This document shows positions 60,590-64,000 of a stretch of DNA of 64,000 nt, piece after piece. The DNA is taken from positions 1,302,001 to 1,366,000 of the forward strand of contig JBBPUQ010000011.1 in the NCBI GenBank assembly GCA_038501195.1. Reading direction: 5' to 3'. This DNA comes from Nemania diffusa (lineage: Eukaryota > Ascomycota > Sordariomycetes > Xylariales > Xylariaceae). The translations under genes were made by a program, and so were the position numbers. Below the pieces are notes generated by a model that was given only the letters and a program-made list of their open reading frames with translations, searched no databases and was not told the DNA's origin. How positions within the stretch are numbered: the first letter of the stretch is position 1; each line of letters opens with the position of its first letter.

Positions 60590-61926
60590 GGCTTGTTCTT
60601 GGGTTTTTCTTGATTTGAAGTCGGAATTGCTAGCTTGCGCAAGCACAGGGCGATGATGACCGGACCGAAAGCGCACAGCGGTGCACAAGCTACAGTGTCT
60701 CACGGAGCAGGAACCGGCTCTTTATGCCTTGTATTTCTTGTTGCACACGTCTAGATGGGATACGCGTTTGGGTATGATTCAGTCGCGGGAATGGGCAAGC
60801 TTGTGAGATTGGTCAAAGGGTCCGTGAGGAGTACCCGGTATAAGTCAACGGCTGCAGCTATATTGGAGAAGGAGAACTGTATAACTGGTGAGTTGGCAAG
60901 CGCATGGCCTGTATGTTGGTCGCAAGTCGCCAGAGAGGACACGGGTTAGGTGGCTTTGTATGGACGAAGAGTATCGAGGATTGTGGTTTAGGTAAGTAGT
61001 TGAGTGAGTGTTGCTTTTACTTTGACCCTGACAATCCTTGGTGTGTTATCCCAAGATGATATTGGTACCTATCAGCGACAGAGGGAATCATATGTAATCA
61101 GTGACAAGGATAGGTACATAGGTAGGTACCTGATAGGTGTAGGCAGGCTGACAGCGCAGAGCAGAATACCTACAGTAGGTCAGGCACTCTGGTGGGGTGC
61201 GACAGATTGGGCTTAGCCAGCATATTGCTTCGCCCAGTCACACACATATCAGGTGACTAAAGAATTAACTAATATAACTAACTACCTAGATGACATTTCA
61301 TATATATATCTCTTCTTTAATGATCTCCTGCTAGATAGTCTAAATAATCATATGTACTATCTTATCTTTAATAGCCATAGTGCCTACAAGTATGAGAAGG
61401 ATGTTAGTTGCATTTATTACTGGAGAGCGTGGAGTGTTGGTGTTTCCATTCCGAAGAAGATCTCTTATTTACTTTTTAGAGAATCGAAAGATCTAAAGGA
61501 TCCAGCTCTGTTCTACAGTATAATTTCTCTATTGCATTTGAAGTCAACAAGCATTCACGTACAGAGTAGGACCTTGTTGTCACTTATTACGAAATTATGT
61601 AAGTTCTGCCTTAGGTAACATGTAACTAGAATCATTTAAGCAATTAGAAGTTTAGGGTTTAGATAACAGCTGGAGAACCCACCCACCAGCAAGGAAGGGT
61701 GGGTCCTGTAGATAGTACCTTGCCTTATGCGCTATGCGCTACTGAAATCTATAAGTAGAATAGTAGAATGCCTCAACTGCTTGAAACCTCCCCCACCATG
61801 TTTGGGAAGGGTGTGCCAGGAAACTTAAGCTCCCGAGGTCGCACCCGTTTTTAGTGATAATTCTATGCGCTTCGAACATTCACCAGTCAACAGAACGCCG
61901 TCACATTTTATCGTGTTTCTCTCACC
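60590..61926. other. Divergent intergenic region
   Basis: 1.3 kb with an ATAGGTAGGTACCTGATAGG cluster at about 61116 and an AT-rich part at 61250-61640 that happens to be open for 121 codons. The latter has biased Lys/Asn/Tyr/Leu content, begins only at GTG, and is not convincing as a gene. Confidence 0.55.
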
Positions 61927-62562
61927 ATGACTTCGTTCCGCGCCTTTACCCCAGCTGATTTAAACCGCTTCGCGAAATGCAATCTCGATCCCTTGACCGA
62001 GACCTATGATATAGGTTTCTACTTACAATACTATGCCAAATGGCCCTCGCTGTTTCAAGTTGCTGTCGACGACAAGGGGAACATACTCGGTTACAGTAAG
62101 TCTTCATAGTGCGCCTCCCCATACCATACCATTACCCCTTCTAACCGCTTTCTCTCAGTCATGGGCAAAACGGAGAGTTCCCCTGATTACTTCAGGCGCT
62201 CTGAGCATTACCTACCGTGGCATGCCCACATCACTGCCCTCACTGTGGCACCCGAGGCCCGCCGTCTGGGCATTGGCAAGATTCTTACTGAGAAGCTCGA
62301 GGCTGGCGCCGAGGCCGCTGACACCTGGTTCATCGACCTATTTGTCCGCAAGAGCAACGAGAATGCCATTAAATTTTATGAGGGTATGGGATATAGTGTC
62401 TATCGTGTTGTTAAAGACTACTATGGTGACAACGTCAACGACCCTACCGCCAGCGGCGAAGACGCTTATGATATGCGGAAGCCTACAAAGCGAGACAAGT
62501 CCCTTAAGCACATTCGAAACGATGGGAGAAGCCACGAGGTTCATCCAGAGGACGTGTTCTGA
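61927..62562 (+). CDS. NAA20: NatB N-terminal acetyltransferase catalytic subunit
   Basis: Exons 61927-62095 and 62159-62562 give 190 aa, the usual length. Naa20/Nat3 acetylates nascent proteins starting Met-Asp, Met-Glu or Met-Asn, together with auxiliary subunit Naa25. The start (FRAFTPADLNRFAKCNLDPLTETY) and HITALTVAPEARRLGIGK, with the acetyl-CoA-binding RxxGxG/A loop, are hallmarks. The GNAT C-terminal part NENAIKFYEGMGYSVYRVV is present, followed by a polar tail (KPTKRDKSLKHIRNDGR). The 63-bp intron joins GY to IMGK. It ends only 49 bp from the converging dehydrogenase gene, so the 3' UTRs probably overlap. Confidence 0.95.
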
Positions 62563-62611
62563 GCCGCCCAACTCATCAGCCATTCCGTGTCTCGTACCCC
62601 TCTATTGCTAA

Positions 62612-63644
62612 TTACATGCCTCCATCGACGGACTGGACAGTTCCCGTCATATACTTGCTATCTGGTCCCAATAAAAAGGCGATTGCCAACCCAACCTCTT
62701 CAGATGTGCCTTGGCGCCCAAAGGCGGCTTCGTCTTCAGGAGGCGCTCCTCTAACGAGTTTCGCGGGCGTGTAGTCGTGAAGCTTCCATGCCCTCTCCAT
62801 CAGCGGTGTGAAGATAGCCCCAGGAGCTACCGCGTTCACTCGGACCTCTCGATGACCGTTCTCCTTGGCAGCAGTTTTGGTCAACCCGATGATGCCATGT
62901 TTGCTAGCACTGGAGGAATTACCGGTGAGTAATGGCATTCCACGCGACGAATATCAGAAATTCCCCGAACCAAAAGTATACCCTCGGGAGTACCGATCCT
63001 CAATCAATATTGATATCCTTGGCAACGGGTAGACTTATTAAGGAATAAAGAACTCAGGGAATTACATACTCATATGCGCCGTACTTCGCGAAACCTATGC
63101 TGATAATTAGCGTCGCCTGCGAATGATAGAACATTCATTCAATACCTTTGAATCCATGGATTGAAGAAACGTTGACAATGGAGCCTCCATCGACAATTTT
63201 TTGAAGCTGGGCCCTTAGACAATACCTGCCAGCGGTTATTCGATCTGCACCTCATCTCGGAAACGACAGCTTGACTAACATGGTCCCGGTCAGGTTGACA
63301 GCGATAATCCTATTCCATTCATCGTCATCCAAGTCTTTGATCTCTCTAAGACCATGGTGTTTCCCGATAATCCCGGCGACGTTTGCGGCTCCATCGAGCT
63401 TCCCAAACTGCTCTACAATGCCGTTGATCCATGACTCGACCTCATCCCTTTTTGATATGTCTACCTTGGTGATACTGAAGGGGACGTTGAGAGGTTGGAA
63501 ATAGCTCTCAGCCCGTTCCATCGCATCGGGGTCAACATCAGCGATGCAGACGGTGGCGCCTCGCTTCGAGAGAATTTGGGCCGTAGCAAATCCAATTCCA
63601 CTAGCGCCACCAGTGACGGCAAAGACCAGTCCCGCGAGAGCCAT
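62612..63644 (-). CDS. Short-chain dehydrogenase/reductase
   Basis: Exons 63644-63280, 63225-63146, 63094-63070 (25 nt) and 62909-62612 give 255 aa, the classical SDR length. The cofactor loop TGGASGIG is at aa 11-18; Asp in IADVDP suggests NAD(H) preference. NVAG replaces the usual NNAG. The catalytic Ser (IVNVSS) and YDASK (Tyr/Lys) motifs are created only by removing three introns. The C-terminal VNAVAPGAIFTPL and SVDGGM blocks are typical. Substrate is not predictable; such enzymes act on polyols, quinones or secondary-metabolite intermediates. Confidence 0.88.
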
Positions 63645-64000
63645 TCTGAAAGATTATGAGACTATGAGATATGTTCTAGCGAAGTTGATTTGATTGGAAT
63701 GTGCTGAAGATGGGCCTGCCGCCAACAAGTAGATTCGACGGAGCAAGATGTAAGTAAAGAGCAGAGATGTAAACCGACGCGTAAAAACCCAAGATATGTC
63801 GGCCGTCTTAACTCCCAACTCGTTCTCGCCCCGCGATCCCGTCAAACCCCTCTCGCTCGGGATAGCTAGTGCATTTTGTAGGAGTACGGCCCGGCAGTGG
63901 AGATGGAACGCCCAAACGAGCAAAGAGGGTGAAATGATTGGCGCGGAATAATTGACACTTCTAGTCCCCAGACCATGGCCGCACAAGGCTCGGTATTCCT
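63645..64000. other. Upstream region of the dehydrogenase gene
   Basis: Last 356 bp; promoter side of the dehydrogenase. No gene is recognised in what is visible. Confidence 0.5.

Noticed and set aside
61200..61235. GGGCTTAGCC resembling the 70-bp dispersed element
   Set aside because: Only about ten bases match; the GGTTCT start and CTCAGG end are missing.
61253..61618. 121-codon frame in AT-rich DNA
   Set aside because: Starts only at GTG, has Lys/Asn/Tyr/Leu bias expected of AT-rich sequence, and no family resemblance.
61670..61705. Inverted repeat ACCCACCC / GGGTGGGT
   Set aside because: Only 8 bp of stem and no partner copies seen; within what chance allows.

Overview
The window is nuclear DNA of a filamentous ascomycete (Pezizomycotina, most likely a Sordariomycete). 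Evidence: short introns (about 48-165 bp) with GT..AG ends and CTAAC/CTGAC-like branch sites, a multi-intron calmodulin gene, an RGS-LOV photoreceptor gene, a large NACHT protein of the fungal NLR type, intron-bearing nuclear tRNAs, and C-to-T differences in repeats that resemble RIP (repeat-induced point mutation). Most genes are core housekeeping genes. They are separated by long gene-free stretches holding palindromic TAGGTAGGTACCTA-like motifs and repeat debris.

Layout, left to right: RGS-LOV-PAS photoreceptor (112-2621, -); 3.4 kb gap; CDH1-type APC/C activator (6071-8052, +); GPC1-type glycerophosphocholine acyltransferase (9414-11195, -); SMC1 cohesin ATPase (13185-17296, +); TFIIE alpha (18153-19448, -); hydrolase-NACHT-HEAT NLR-like protein (20789-25620, +); family X DNA polymerase (26647-28456, +); 3.9 kb gap; mitochondrial MDL1-like ABC half-transporter (32317-34868, -); calmodulin (36225-37258, -); tRNA-Leu(UAA) (39984-40078, +); TLG2 syntaxin (41064-42476, +); mitochondrial PPR-like protein (42791-45313, -); a decayed fungal family gene (45704-47360, -); tRNA-Ile(AAU) (48651-48749, +); small mitochondrial COX7a-like protein (50380-50861, +); clathrin light chain (51217-52030, -); APH-like kinase (52829-53740, +); a 1,023-bp fold-back element (54473-55495); a 43-residue zinc-ribbon microprotein gene (55584-55715, -); RTT103-like CID protein (57252-58667, +); an unassigned fungal protein (59367-60589, -); NAA20 acetyltransferase (61927-62562, +); and a short-chain dehydrogenase (62612-63644, -).

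The genes do not form a pathway cluster. Several serve chromosome and cell-cycle work (CDH1, SMC1, Pol X, TFIIE alpha, RTT103-like), membrane traffic (TLG2, clathrin light chain), mitochondria (MDL1-like, PPR, COX7a-like) and signalling (RGS-LOV, calmodulin). The most interesting content is accessory. The NLR-like gene has HEAT repeats duplicated almost without nucleotide change. The 45-57 kb interval holds a broken family gene lying between two copies of a fixed-length 70-bp dispersed element, a near-perfect 1-kb palindrome flanked by TA, and a very short gene with its own TATA box. All coding joins given here keep the reading frame across every exon (checked by exon-length arithmetic), but they are predictions from sequence alone.
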